A stretch of 64,000 nucleotides of DNA, from assembly GCA_948567375.1 (NCBI GenBank), contig OX419756.1:31288552-31352551 (forward strand), in the 5' to 3' direction. The notes beneath the pieces were generated by a model that was given only the letters and a program-made list of their open reading frames with translations, was not told the origin of the DNA and searched no databases. Source of the DNA: Lunularia cruciata (Eukaryota > Streptophyta > Marchantiopsida > Lunulariales > Lunulariaceae). A program made the translations under genes and the position numbers. Below are positions 10,829 through 20,930 of the stretch, one piece after another (within the stretch, counting starts at the first letter, position 1; each line of letters starts with the position of its first letter).

Positions 10829-11064
10829 TGCATATCCAATTTGATAATACACAGGTTAAGCACTTACCATGATCTCATAGTAAGATACGTGGTTCACCTT
10901 ATTGAGGCTACATCCACAAGAACACAAAAAATCACATTTCTGATCATCAAAGTAATGTGTCATCCAAAGCTCCTACTGGCCTGTGCATATAGTAGTCTAG
11001 CCCTAGACTTATTGTCACAATCAGGCTAACTTGGGTTACTCCAGACTTGAGTTAACTCCTAACA
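10829..11064 (-). repeat. copia 3' LTR
   Basis: On the minus strand it begins TGTTAGGAGTTAACTC and ends GGATATGCA. It is closely similar to 27047-27282. The purine-rich tract read on the minus strand from 11,080 to 11,065 (AAGGGAGAGAT) is the polypurine primer site just before it. Confidence 0.75.
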
Positions 11065-11379
11065 ATCTCTCCCTTGACTCATATCTTGGGGTCCTTAACC
11101 TCTATTACCTATATGGTTACTCTGCATGAAGTCCTAGAAGGAGTCCTAACATAGGTCCCTTTGTAAACTAGAGTTAGCTAGAACTAAGCCGTAGCCTAAA
11201 CAAGATAGAGTAAAATCATATATAGAGATAAAACAACTACTAGTCTACTCTACTTGTGCCCATATGCAACACTTGAAATTTGACACATTGTCATAAAAAA
11301 ATTTCCAAAGATATCACTTTTGTAAAAGCATTAGCAAAATTGAGTTTACCATCAATCTTGACTAACTCAATCATATTAT

Positions 11380-11755
11380 CAGACATCCTGTCTGAGAAAA
11401 TGATACTTCATGGCGACGTGTTTCACTCTACTATCCATTACCCGATTCATAGTTAGATGTAAAGCACTCTCGTTATCATAGTGTACATTCATAATGTCAT
11501 GAGTCAATCCCATCTTTGTGATAAGCTTGTCCAACTAGATAGCTTCCTTCATTGCTTATGTTGTTGCTACATACTAAGCTTCTTCTATAGTAGACTGAGC
11601 TACGCACTTCTGCAATATAGATCTCCAACTTATGCATCCTCCTCCAAGTGTAAACACATACCCAATCTTAGATTTCCTCCCATCCAAATCTTGTCCATAT
11701 TTAACATATAGATAGCCAATAAGTGATTTGGCATTGTAAGATTTAGCATCAAATA
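11380..11755 (-). pseudogene. copia RNase H C-terminal part
   Basis: The minus strand reads DLDGRKS, GYVFTLGGG, ISWRS, LQKCVAQST, and further on VKYGQ/HVAMKYHFLR-like pieces. These are the hallmark end of copia RNase H. It joins in register with the RT end at 21490-21817 once the Ty3 insertion is removed, so the insertion cut between LKGT-x-DFSFLF and the GY-x-DLDGRKS block. Stops interrupt the last third. Confidence 0.75.
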
Positions 11756-12191
11756 TGTCATGCCATTTGTAGTGCCGCATCTAGATGCTCGGACACTGGA
11801 GCTCCAGTGATAGTAGTCAGAGTTATTTCAGCCATTTCTTAGAGACAGTTAGATTTTGTGTTTGGAGTACTGACTTCACGATGGGGCCCACCGTCACTTT
11901 GCACCATTTGCACCGTCGAGTGTGCCATCAGCGGGACCATTAGGGTTTTAGAGCTAGCTTGACTCCAGGGGGTATAGTTTTGAAGTGAGCTCCAGAGAGC
12001 TCACTTCTTTGATGTTGAGCCTTCGAGTTCTTGGCTATGGTGGACAGAGGCTGGCGAGCGTCACCTGAATTCTCTATGTTTGAGTGGGTATGGCTTGACT
12101 GTAATTAGTGCCCAGTTGTTGGCAGTTTATAGAGTGATAGATCACGTACTGATCTGAGTTGAGTTGAGTTGAGAGTGGTAAGCAATCTGAT
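11756..12191 (+). repeat. 5' LTR of the methyltransferase element (lacks its last ~100 bp)
   Basis: It begins TGTCATGCC and matches 20931-21377 through GTAAGCAATCTGATTA. The 3' LTR and the solo LTR continue with a further block of about 108 bases (GGCACTTTAGAGTC and on) before ending. The 5' copy instead runs straight into ACATCAGAGAAG, which may be the distal half of a tRNA-Met primer-binding site (consensus TGGTATCAGAGC). A deletion removing the LTR end and half of the primer site would explain this. Confidence 0.65.
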
Positions 12192-13574
12192 TACATCAGA
12201 GAAGTGAAGTCAAGGGGACATTAGGTGCATGAACTTTGAGTGTTGGTGGTATCTCCAAGCTTGGTGGATCATTGGTAGCTTGGATCAAGTCAGTGTTTCC
12301 CTAGTGTGCAAAAGCTCATTTAATTGATGCAGATTTGGCAGTTAGGCGGATAGTGTGCGGAAGCACTGGCTAAATTTTGAGCAAAGAAGGAGCAAATTTC
12401 AAACAATGGTTGTGATTTTGAGCTCAAGAGGTGAAGGCAGGACCAATTTGCTGCGAGTTGGGCTCAGAAAGTCAAATTGAAGATTTTGGCCAAATTTGGA
12501 GGAGTTTTGCTAGTTTGGAGGACTTTCACAGATTTGGAGAAGTTTTGCCAATTTTGGAGGAGGTTCGAAGTGGCAACAAGAAAGGCCTCATTTGGCTGAA
12601 TTTTGGCATTTCGAGGCTTTGAGGTATGGGGCTGTGGGCTATGAGAGGCTATGAAGGCCTAGAAGAGTCAGCAAGCCAGCTTGCTGGCATGAGACTAGCT
12701 AGTTTAGAGTAGATCTTGGTCATTGGTTGGCAAATTTGCCTTTCTTGCTAGATTGTGTGCAACACAGTTTGACCCCTATATCTCTTGTTCCTAGACTGGT
12801 GCCCTAGCCAATTGGTCCACCCTCACTTGTTGTCATAGTGACTATGCCACTGTTATCTATACACATGTAGCTTTGGCTAGGAGAGGCAGTTTGATCCCAT
12901 TCTTGGTGATCTTGGTAGCTTAGGACTTAGATACAAACTTCTCTTATGTCAAATGCCAAATGGTGGCAGAGTCAGTCCCGTGTTGTGTTATGAGATGGAG
13001 GGTTTTGTTTAGATTTCTTGTGATTGGATCCCCTCCATTCTATGCTTCCTATTTGTGCACCACATTTGTGTGAGGTGCATTGACTTTTGAGCATTGGTGC
13101 TTTGGTGTGCTCTCGGTGGTGAAGTTGGAGTGATGACCAGTCAGACTACCTTTGTTTCTCTCCGATGAGGCAGGAAGTGATGACCTGCAGACTGTGAGAG
13201 TACGTGCTATGATGGCAGGTTACAGGTTGCCCTTTCTCCTAGTGTAGTTATCTCGGTTAGAGTTACATTAGTGGGTGGTGCTTAGTTGGTATTGGCACTT
13301 GGTGGTGTTGGCATTTGGTGGGGCACTTGCGGTTGTGACTTGCGGTTGCAGTTGGTGGTTTGGGTTTGCTGTTGTGGTTACTTTGTCATGACGGAGTTCT
13401 TTGGAGATTCCAAAGGAGTTAGCCTTGCAGTACGTAGTGGGTTTACTTGAAGTGGTGCTCGGTATCAGCCTGTATCTCAGGTCCCAATGAGGGAGGAGAT
13501 TGACTCTAAGTTGGAGTTTGACACATGAGTTGATTCAGTTGAGATTGCACTTGGTGTGTCCATTGTTGTGGGAC
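12192..13574 (+). other. leader of the methyltransferase element
   Basis: About 1.4 kb lies between the 5' LTR and gag. I see no long ORF that matches anything known. A GGTGGT/GGTTGTGG-rich stretch lies around 13,270-13,380. It probably contains the packaging leader and possibly an upstream ORF that has decayed. Confidence 0.4.
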
Positions 13575-14940
13575 ATGGACAAGATTTATGGGGCCTCCAA
13601 AGGCCCTAGGTGTTACTCTGGTATAGTGGGTACCATTGAGTTGGATGACTTCATCCAGGAGTTTGATAGTTGATGTGATCTATAGCAGATGCGGAACCCG
13701 ACTTTGTTTACACCCTTCATGGCATGGAAGGGGTTGTTTCAGCACTTAGAGGGTCCACCGATGGATGAAAACCATGAGTTCAAGAGTGCTCATTTGGAGG
13801 AGATTGAGTTATGGAGACAGTATTGGTCTCCATACTATGTCTCCATCACTTTAGGCGGTCAGGAGTAGATCGGCTGTACCTACGAGTTCTAGCTTGAGTA
13901 GTGTGGGTGGAGCTAGTGGAGGTGCACTAGTTGGAGATAGTGCTACTACGAGTGGAGGTATCGCTGCATGAGGTGGTGTGGTACCGGGGTTTAACCCCAT
14001 GGTAGAGTTCTTCCTATGTTTGAGGTAGAACTACCAAGGAGTGCAGACTGACAAGTTGAGGAGCTTGCAGGAGTTCTTGTGGAAGGTTGGAGAGAGCCTA
14101 CGTGAGGCATACACTTGCATGAGGCGGCTGATCAGTTTCACTCAGGGAGTTACTGAGGCCCAGGCAGTCCAATTTTGGTATGGGATATTGGACAGGGAGT
14201 TGCAACATAGAGTTCATGATGCTACGTTGTTACAGGCTACTTTGCCTACTTTGGCAATGGTCTTTGGTTTGGCTGAGCGTATTGAGCTCAACATGGTGGA
14301 GGAGAGGGTGGTGACATCTGGATTCGGTAGGGAGACCTCATCCACAGCTGTGACTTCTTCTAGAGTGCAGCAGAGTGCACCACGCCTAGTTGGTTTTTGA
14401 GGATAGGGTGGACCGCCCAGATCCTATAGAGCAAGTGGAGGGCCTAGTGGAGTTAGACCCTTACTCTCATTTTGGGGTCAGCAGCAACTAGTGAGTGGTG
14501 GTGTTGCTTGTTGGACTTGTAGTGGACCTCACCATCGGAGAGAGTGTACTCAGGGTAGTGAGCCTGATACCTTGGGTGCATCATAACCAGCACAGAGGCA
14601 GTGTGAGCATTGCCACAGATTTGGTCACACTAGTGACCGGTGTTTTGACCTACACCCGGAGTTACGGAGTGGTAGGGCTGCTATGGCTTGTAGTAGAGGA
14701 GCTCCAGTTCATGGAGGACGAGGTGGTAGAGGTGGTGGTAGAGGATCTACACCTAGTAGGGGTGCAGTTTCTGCCCTTACTTCTGACACAACTATGGCTA
14801 CTCGGATTGAGCAGTTGGAGTAGAGATTGGCTAGTATGGCTATTGCTCAAAGGAGATCAGATTTGGGTGCTGAGGCTTCCACCTCATATGCTGGTGATAA
14901 AGATGCTTTGGAATTCATGTGCAGAGCAGCACAGGTGGAT
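13575..14940 (+). pseudogene. Gag of the methyltransferase element
   Basis: The ATG at 13575 (MDKIYGAS) opens a frame reading GTIELDDFIQEF and later FKSAHLEE-x-ELWRQYW, typical of the Ty3 Gag capsid fold. After a frameshift near 13,850 the protein continues in frame 1 with NYQG, LQEFLWKVGESLREAY and RELQHRVHD. Two zinc knuckles follow. CWTCSGPHHRREC (about 14,508-14,546) is C-x2-C-x3-H-x4-C, and CEHCHRFGHTSDRC (about 14,602-14,643) is a perfect C-x2-C-x4-H-x4-C. A Gly/Arg-rich tail (GGRGGRGGGRGS) comes next. In-frame stops at 14026, 14398, 14404, about 14587 and 14821 are TAG, TGA, TAG, TAA and TAG, each one C-to-T change from Gln or Arg. Confidence 0.75.
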
Positions 14941-15399
14941 GCAGATGTAGTAGTGACTAGGAGTGCAATACGTGCTCCAGAGCCTAGAGGAGCATCAGTG
15001 GAGTTGGACCCACATAGAGGAGAGGTTGGAAGACAGGTTAGACTTCCCCAGTCTTTCACGCTATCTGAGGCATTGTAGACAACATCCATGGTTCCTAGAC
15101 GTCCTAGTGTAGTTGTGGTAGGTGGTGATGGAGTACATGATGGACTACCTACTACTCAGCCACCTGCTACTACACAGACTGAGTCTAGCATGATGTTGGG
15201 GGCGGCTCAACTGATTATGCGGCATTCTTTGTTTTTGGCTAGTGATATGTTTACATTGGGAGTTGATCCAACTCCAATATTCCGGTTGGCTACCACGTTG
15301 TGTGAGAGTAGGGATGGTGCAGTTCCTACTACTAGAGTAGAGGTGGTTGGTAGTGGAGCTGACTTGGTTGAGGAGCATGGGATCCGTTCAGCGACCAGT

Positions 15400-15860
15400 G
15401 GCTTATGGCAGGCAGCAACGGCTAGACTGAAGGAGTTGCCAGCTAGACCGGCCTTTGAGAGAGCACGGTTCACACCTGGTGTTGTCCTATTGGATAACCA
15501 GAGGGGGATTTTTCATTTGGTGTGACTTTCAAGGAAGGTCTATACACCACAGAGAGTCTTGTTAGACTCTGGTGTGCAGCCCCTTATGTTGGGGAAGGCT
15601 GCAGTTGTTGGTCTGGAGTTACGGAAGACCGATGTGGAGAAGTGTCCATTTCAGATCCAAACATCTCTAAGTGGTTGTTCAACACAATACATCACACGTG
15701 GGGAGCTTGTTGTCCAGGTTCAGCCTAGTCATCCGACTGATAGCTTGATGGTGAGAGCTCAGGCTATTGCGACGATAGCTGAGTCATATGATGTGCTAGT
15801 TGGGGGAGCAGTGTTATACCTCATGGATTTCAGCATCAACTATTGGGAGGAGACAACCTC
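15400..15860 (+). pseudogene. aspartic protease domain of the methyltransferase element
   Basis: The frame reads RVLLDSGVQPLMLG with the catalytic DSG triad at 15565-15573, then about 75 residues later SYDVLVGG-x-LYLMDFSI, the usual second hydrophobic motif of retroelement proteases. YRPGW follows. It processes the polyprotein. It is continuous in frame with Gag upstream (through a Ser/Thr/Val-rich linker, 14,940-15,400) and with the methyltransferase downstream. A TGA at 15523 (one C-to-T step from CGA) and a TAG at 15076 interrupt it. Confidence 0.65.
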
Positions 15861-16272
15861 TTATAGACCTGGTTGGCAGTCTGGTGAGGGACGGGTATGT
15901 CGCCTACTAGTACGCTTCAGTAGTGGCAGTCTTGGCTCACTACAGTCCGGGACCATGGCAGCATCAGTTTTAGCTTTCAATGGTGTAGTTACTTGGCCTG
16001 GTGACTTGTTGGAGGGGAACGCCCATGCAGAGGATACTCCAATACCAGAGGAGATCACTTGGCTTTGGAGTACGAGTGGAATTGTTCCATCCACCTTGGA
16101 TGTTCCATTGTGGAGTTCAGAGGAGGCATTGCAGCAACATGCTGATCAGTTGGTGCAACAGGCTTGGAGTGGAGCCTTCTTACCATCACGAGATGAGTGT
16201 GAGGATGAGCCTCCAGAGGCAATTGCTTTGACACCTCTGGATACCACACTCATTGCTTGGCAGTATCCAATA

Positions 16273-17241
16273 GAGGGGATATGCCTATTGGAGTTGTTTG
16301 GTGGGATCAACACCGGACTAGTTGCGGTGTTACAGGCAGGTATACGAGTATAGATGTACTTGTATGTAAAGAGAGATGAGACTGCTAGGCAAGTCTCTCT
16401 ACATTATGTAGCACACTTGGCCTATTGGTATCCAGAGTTTTTACTAATGTCAGTAGTCAAAGGTTACCAGAAGGCCCTACCAAGAGACATTTCCTTATTA
16501 GGGGCGCATGACCTAGAGAGACATGGGCCTATTTACTTGGTGATTTTTGGATGGCTATGTTAGGGACATACACATGCTGGTAGAGGATTGGGTCTTCACG
16601 ATCCTCATTCTGGTGTGTTTTGGGAGATATTACGGATACTATGACATCTCCAAGTTCATAAGTCTATTTCTCCAGCTTACCTTTTGGAGAGCGTTCCTTT
16701 GATGGGTGATTCTCGCACCAAAGTGGTGGCGAGTACACATCAGGTCCATTCTTGGATGGGACCTGCTGTATTGTTAGATGCAGCCAGAGTGGGATCACGG
16801 GCTCATCGTCTTTGTCTTTGGTGGACGAACCTCTTACCCAGAGAGGTTCTACAACGCGCTTATGATGGGATTCAGCGACTTGACTACATCCTTGTTGATG
16901 ATATCTTGGATGTTGGGCGTCAGTCTCAAACAATGGTAGTGGCTGATAGGTCACCTATGGCAGTGGTGAACCTAGTTGGACAGCCTAGAGCCGCATTTCC
17001 CACACTCATGAGTTTCCCAGGCTCTCAAGCTTCTCAAGAGGGAGGACCTGGACTTGTTTGGAACTCACAATTATAGCAGTTGGTGGAGCCCAACACTGAT
17101 GAGAGAGAGCGGCCGATGGGTTTTTGCACCGGTATTACCACTATTCCAACAATGTCAGAGGCATCCAGGTGTTAGGTGTTAGGTCAGGCTATGGACCTAA
17201 ACTGTTTGACCTGGATTGTGAGCCTTGGCTTGGCAAAGTAG
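16273..17241 (+). pseudogene. C5-cytosine DNA methyltransferase domain inside pol
   Basis: The domain (about 320 codons, frame 1) shows the motif order of C5 cytosine methyltransferases. Motif I is LLELFGGINTG (S-adenosylmethionine loop, about 16,285). Motif IV is GWLC then a stop then GHTHAG, with the catalytic Cys at 16558; the usual Pro before it is Leu. Motif VI is LLESVP (ENV-like, Glu kept, 16687). A motif VIII-like AHRLCLWWTNL lies at 16801. Motifs IX/X are ERPMGF and VLGQAMDLNCLTW (17101-17220). The AHR-x-R-x-WTNL block is closer to the DNMT3/DRM-like style than to bacterial QxRxR. Stops at 16351, 16561, 16642, 17074, 17173 and 17239 are TAG, TAG, TGA, TAG, TAG, TAG. It would methylate cytosine, presumably in the element's own DNA or at its target. 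Confidence 0.8.
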
Positions 17242-17640
17242 CGTAGGATGTGCTTGATAGGTATCACCACTCGGACACTTGTGAACCCTATGCCTATCAA
17301 GACGATTCAGGCACATGTTGGGGGCGATGGACCGAGTGGATATGGTATTCTTGGGACACATCCAGTAGCTACTAGGGAGATTGGTCTACTTGGAGTCCAT
17401 CCAGGTGAGCGTGGGCTCTTGGATTACACCCTTGGTCCACATGGGATGCAGCTAGAGGATGTGTGGAGCTTGCAGCAAGAGTGGAGGGAGTTTTTCACAC
17501 AGAGGTTGGGACCTCTAGCGGTAGGGAGCATGACACTATTGCTCCCAAGGGCCCAGTGTAGCAGTCAATCAGTACGTCTTCCACTCATATTACAGTCACA
17601 GAGGATACTTGGGAGCCAGATCTTGGACCCAAGCTTATTG
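17242..17640 (+). other. linker between methyltransferase and reverse transcriptase
   Basis: About 130 codons remain open in frame 1 (GILGTHPVATREIGLLGVHP, then LGPHGMQLEDVW and QEWREFFTQRLG). No domain is recognised. It ends at a frameshift near 17,640, after which the RT continues in frame 3. It could be a spacer or a decayed small domain. Confidence 0.45.
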
Positions 17641-19070
17641 GAGAGGAAAGACGGAGGGTTTGGAGGTTCTTGAGGAGTTACACAAGCTGTTTTGCCTTTA
17701 GTATGAAGGATTTGGGTGCTCTGAAGTGACTTGGTATACGGATTGAGCTGACTAGCAACACACTAGTTTTCCGATGTCCTTATTGATATAGTGATATGGA
17801 GAGGACATTGATTCAGAGCAGGAGTAGTGACCTTTTTGAGGCTGGTTTGGTGGAGATTTCACATGGAGAGTATGCATCAGCAACAGTGATGCCAGCCAAG
17901 AAGGATATGCATGGCAACAATACAGATAAGCGGATGTGTAGAGATTACCATCCCATCAACCGACAGACCAGGGCTGATTGGTATGCCATGCCTACATCGA
18001 AGGAGATTTTTGATGCAATTGGGCATGCAAAGGTCTTCAGTACGGATCTTTGAGCGGGATATCATCAATTGCTGATCAAGGAGGAGGATAAGTCCAAGAC
18101 ATCATTTTGGGCTATTGATCCTCACGGAAAGGATGTGTTATATCAATGGAAGTTCTTACCATTTGGATTGAAGAACGCTCCTGTTGAGTTCCAGAGGGTC
18201 ATGGATAGGATCCTAGCTGGATTGGATTTTTCTTGGTGCTATATTGATGACATTTTGGTTTAAAGCACTACTGTGGAGGAGCATGAGAGACAATTGTTGG
18301 AGGTGTTTGAGAGGTTGAGATCTCATGGACTCAAATTACATCCTTGTGTAGGTTCTTCCACGAGAAGGTTGAGTATTTGGGTCACACTATCTACCCCGGA
18401 GGACTTGGTGTCCAGCAGACCAAGGTGGAGGCTATTGCACGTATTCCTTGGCCTACGGATGTGAGCAGAGTGTGAGCACTCCTTGGGTTGGTGAACTTCT
18501 ATCGCCATTATGTTAGAGGATTTAGTGCCATTGCCAAGGCCTTGACGAAGCTGACCAAGCTTACACCAGAGTGGTGTTGGGGAGATGAGCAAGAGAGAGC
18601 TTTTGTAGAGCTCAAGGAGAGGTTGACATCTGCTCCTATTTTGAGGAGGCCGATCAGGGGACGACCATTTCAGGTTCACACTGATTGGAGTATGTTGGGA
18701 CTTGGAGCGGTGCTCACCTTACATGATGATGAGGGGAAGGAGTTTGTGGTGGCCTGTGCTAGTCGCTCCAACAATTCAGCAGAGGCAAAGTATAGTTCAT
18801 ATGAGGGAGAGTGCTTGGCAACAGTTTGGGCAATAGCACATTTCCAATGTTACCTATTTGGTAACCTCTTCACTCTCATCACTGATCATCAGCCGCTGAA
18901 GTGGTTGATGGAGTCCGACAAGCTTTCGGGGAAGCTTGCACAATGGGCTCTGATTTTACAGGAGTATGATTTTATGGTTGTTCACAGACCTGGAGTGGTG
19001 AACTTTGATGCAGATGAGTTGAGTAGAAACCCATGTCCTAGCCAGCAAGATCAGACCGGAGCACATTGGC
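17641..19070 (+). pseudogene. reverse transcriptase and RNase H of the methyltransferase element
   Basis: RT landmarks are YASATVMPAKKD, RMCRDYHPIN, FSTDL (stop) AGYHQL (motif A, stop at 18051), QWKFLPFGLKNAPVEFQRVMD (motif B region), and YIDDILV (catalytic DD, 18246-18251). The frame moves from 3 to 2 near 18,350, within the connection domain. RNase H follows with FQVHTDWSMLGLGAVL, YEGECLATVWAI and LITDHQPLKWL. Both active sites keep their acidic residues. This is a standard Ty3/gypsy RT-RH order. Stops at 18051 (TGA), 18261 (TAA) and near 18,474 (TGA) again fit C-to-T changes. Confidence 0.85.
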
Positions 19071-19389
19071 GTGGTGAGACAGATGAGGAGATGGTGCCAA
19101 GTTGGCATGCATCGGCCTTTCTACGTATATTTGCAGAGGCTTTGGTGGTATCTCTCTCAGTGCATACAGGAGGAGTTATTGAGGTCACAGATCCAGAGAG
19201 TAAAGATATTGGTACAATTCAGCAAGACATTCATGATGATGTCTTGATGATGGACTATCTTTGCACTGGTGTTGTGGGTGGCCCAGTTGGGGCCAAGGAG
19301 AGAGATCGTGTTTTTCAGCAAGCCAGACGGTTCAAATTGGAGTGTAGACACCTTTTGTGTGTATGGGAGGATGGTAGAGTGCGAGTAGT

Positions 19390-20480
19390 ACCACTTCCAT
19401 CTCAGAGACCACATTTGGTCCGTCATGCTCATGAGGAGCTAGGACATTTTGGAGTAAAGTGTATGTATAGCTTACTCCAAAGTCATTATTGGTGGCACGG
19501 TTTGGAGACCAAGGTACAACAATTTGTTGCCAGATGTGTGGTTTGTGACCAAGTTAGAGCATCATTCAATGCTCCTACGCCACAGTTATACCCATTACCT
19601 AACATGGGATTGGGTTACCATTGGAGTTTGGACTTTGCCGGACCTTTACCACTGACTGTGAGACATCATCGGTATGTTTTGGTGATGGTGGAACACTTCT
19701 CCAAGTGGATTAAGTTGGTGGCACTTCCTAACAAGTCTAGTGAAAGGACAGCTTACTCGTTCCTGGATTGAGTTCTTAGTCATTTTGGTGCACCAACTGA
19801 GGTTTTGACTGATCAGGGTACAGAGTTCTTGGTGGAGTTTCAGGTCTTGTAAGACAAGGCTTTGATTGATCATCGTACTACATCCTGAGATCACCCTGAG
19901 GCAGATGGCTTAGCAGAGAGTGGTTCAGACGGTGAAGAGAGGATTGCAAAAGTATGGTTTGCAGAGAGGCCACTTGGGAGATTGGGATCTCTAATTACCT
20001 TGGTTGGCCATGGGCTATCGGTTCAGCCAGCAAGCCTCCTTAGCATCCTTCTCTCCATACTTTCTACTCTATGGATGAGATCCAAATTTACCTACAACCA
20101 TTTGTTGAGATGCTATTGTAGTTTTGGACTTGGATGACCCCGATGTATGGATGAGCGCATGTTCTAAGCGGACAGAGATCTTTCGGAGAGTGATGCCGAT
20201 GGCCTTTGAGAACTTGGCAATTTCTCAGCATAGAGATACTTTACGCTATGCTACCATTCAAGGAGGAGGTTATAGACCCTCGATCCGTTGATTTCATCCA
20301 GGCAACTATGTATATCTACAACAGACAGCACCGACAACACTTGATGTTTCTATAGGCCGCACTATCTTGAGAGTGCGTGAGGTTTTGCCATTTGGAGTCC
20401 TTGTGTTAGAAGGACGTGATGGTGTTGTTTGGAAGGATCATGTGCGCAATTGTGCGCCATGCCACCTTCCAAACATTGAT
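19390..20480 (+). pseudogene. integrase of the methyltransferase element
   Basis: The HHCC zinc-binding domain reads HAHEELGHFG, then CVVCDQ. The catalytic core keeps LDFAGPLP (first Asp), LTDQGTEF (second Asp) and DGLAE (Glu). A 2-base deletion at about 19,917 moves the frame from 2 to 3. The rest of the core (SPYFLLYG, VMPMAFENL, HRDTLRYA) and the C-terminal domain (HPGNYVYLQQ, GRTILRVREVLPFGVLVLEGRDG) then continue in frame 3 directly into the PHD finger. Stops are mostly TGA, consistent with former CGA codons. Confidence 0.8.
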
Positions 20481-20525
20481 GGTTCTATGGACCCAAGCTT
20501 GGCACTTGTACGTGCAAGCTTCAGG

Positions 20526-20660
20526 TGTATGTTATGTGGCTCTTCTGGTGGAGCTGCTATTATGTTAGTGTGTGATAGCTGTTTGAGAGGATGGCATATG
20601 GCATGTATGACTCCTCCCCTCACGGTGGTTCCTCAGGGACAATGGTTATGTCCTAGATGT
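20526..20660 (+). pseudogene. C-terminal PHD finger of the integrase/pol polyprotein
   Basis: After a linker containing CAPCHLPNIDG the frame encodes a Cys4-His-Cys3 pattern: C-x2-C-x11-C-x2-C-x4-H-x2-C-x14-C-x2-C. It has the typical PHD features LVCDSC, GWH, PPL and the Trp two residues before the seventh ligand (QWLC). All eight zinc ligands are intact. The ORF ends one residue later, at the TGA at 20664-20666. PHD fingers bind histone H3 tails, often read-outs of H3K4 methylation state. In chromoviruses this position is held by a chromodomain, so the finger is probably a targeting module for integration. The fusion itself is seen directly in the sequence; the ligand is inference. Confidence 0.8.
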
Positions 20661-20666
20661 ACTTGA

Positions 20667-20930
20667 CCTATAGCTACTTCACTCTTTATATGGTATAGAT
20701 TGCCGATAGGCAACTAATGATGGGGCTCCATAGCACCCGGCCTCCTGATCTTTGCCCATTAGAGGGTATACCATATACTTAGAGTAGATGGCTATCTGGA
20801 GTAAGAGGGATCTAACCGCCAGCTAGGGGAGCAATTGTGCACTTTAGAGTCTATGTGTGAGTTGTGCTTCTATATTGTATGATATTGACAGTGATGTATG
20901 TTGTGTAGCGATGTATATACACACGATAGC
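20667..20930 (+). other. 3' untranslated region, polypurine tract and extra LTR-end copy
   Basis: After the stop comes about 160 bases of non-coding DNA ending in a purine tract (AGGGGAG, about 20,824). From about 20,835 to 20,930 lies a copy of the block that ends the 3' LTR (CACTTTAGAGTCTATG and GATGTATATAC). The same block therefore occurs both before and at the end of the 3' LTR, while it is missing from the 5' LTR. Confidence 0.6.

Noticed and set aside
14495-14950. 151-residue plus-strand ORF in frame 2 over the Gag zinc-knuckle region
   Set aside because: It overlaps the recognised Gag frame, whose knuckle pattern is far more specific.
3799-17241. TAG reassigned to glutamine, as in some green algae
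   Set aside because: TGA and TAA interrupt the same ORFs, and TAG is used as a plausible true terminator for gag-pol (48880) and the accessory ORF (43819). Decay by C-to-T change is simpler.
20835-20930. This block taken as the start of the 3' LTR
   Set aside because: The solo copy and the AATA duplication show that the LTR begins at 20931 and that this block belongs to the LTR tail, duplicated here.
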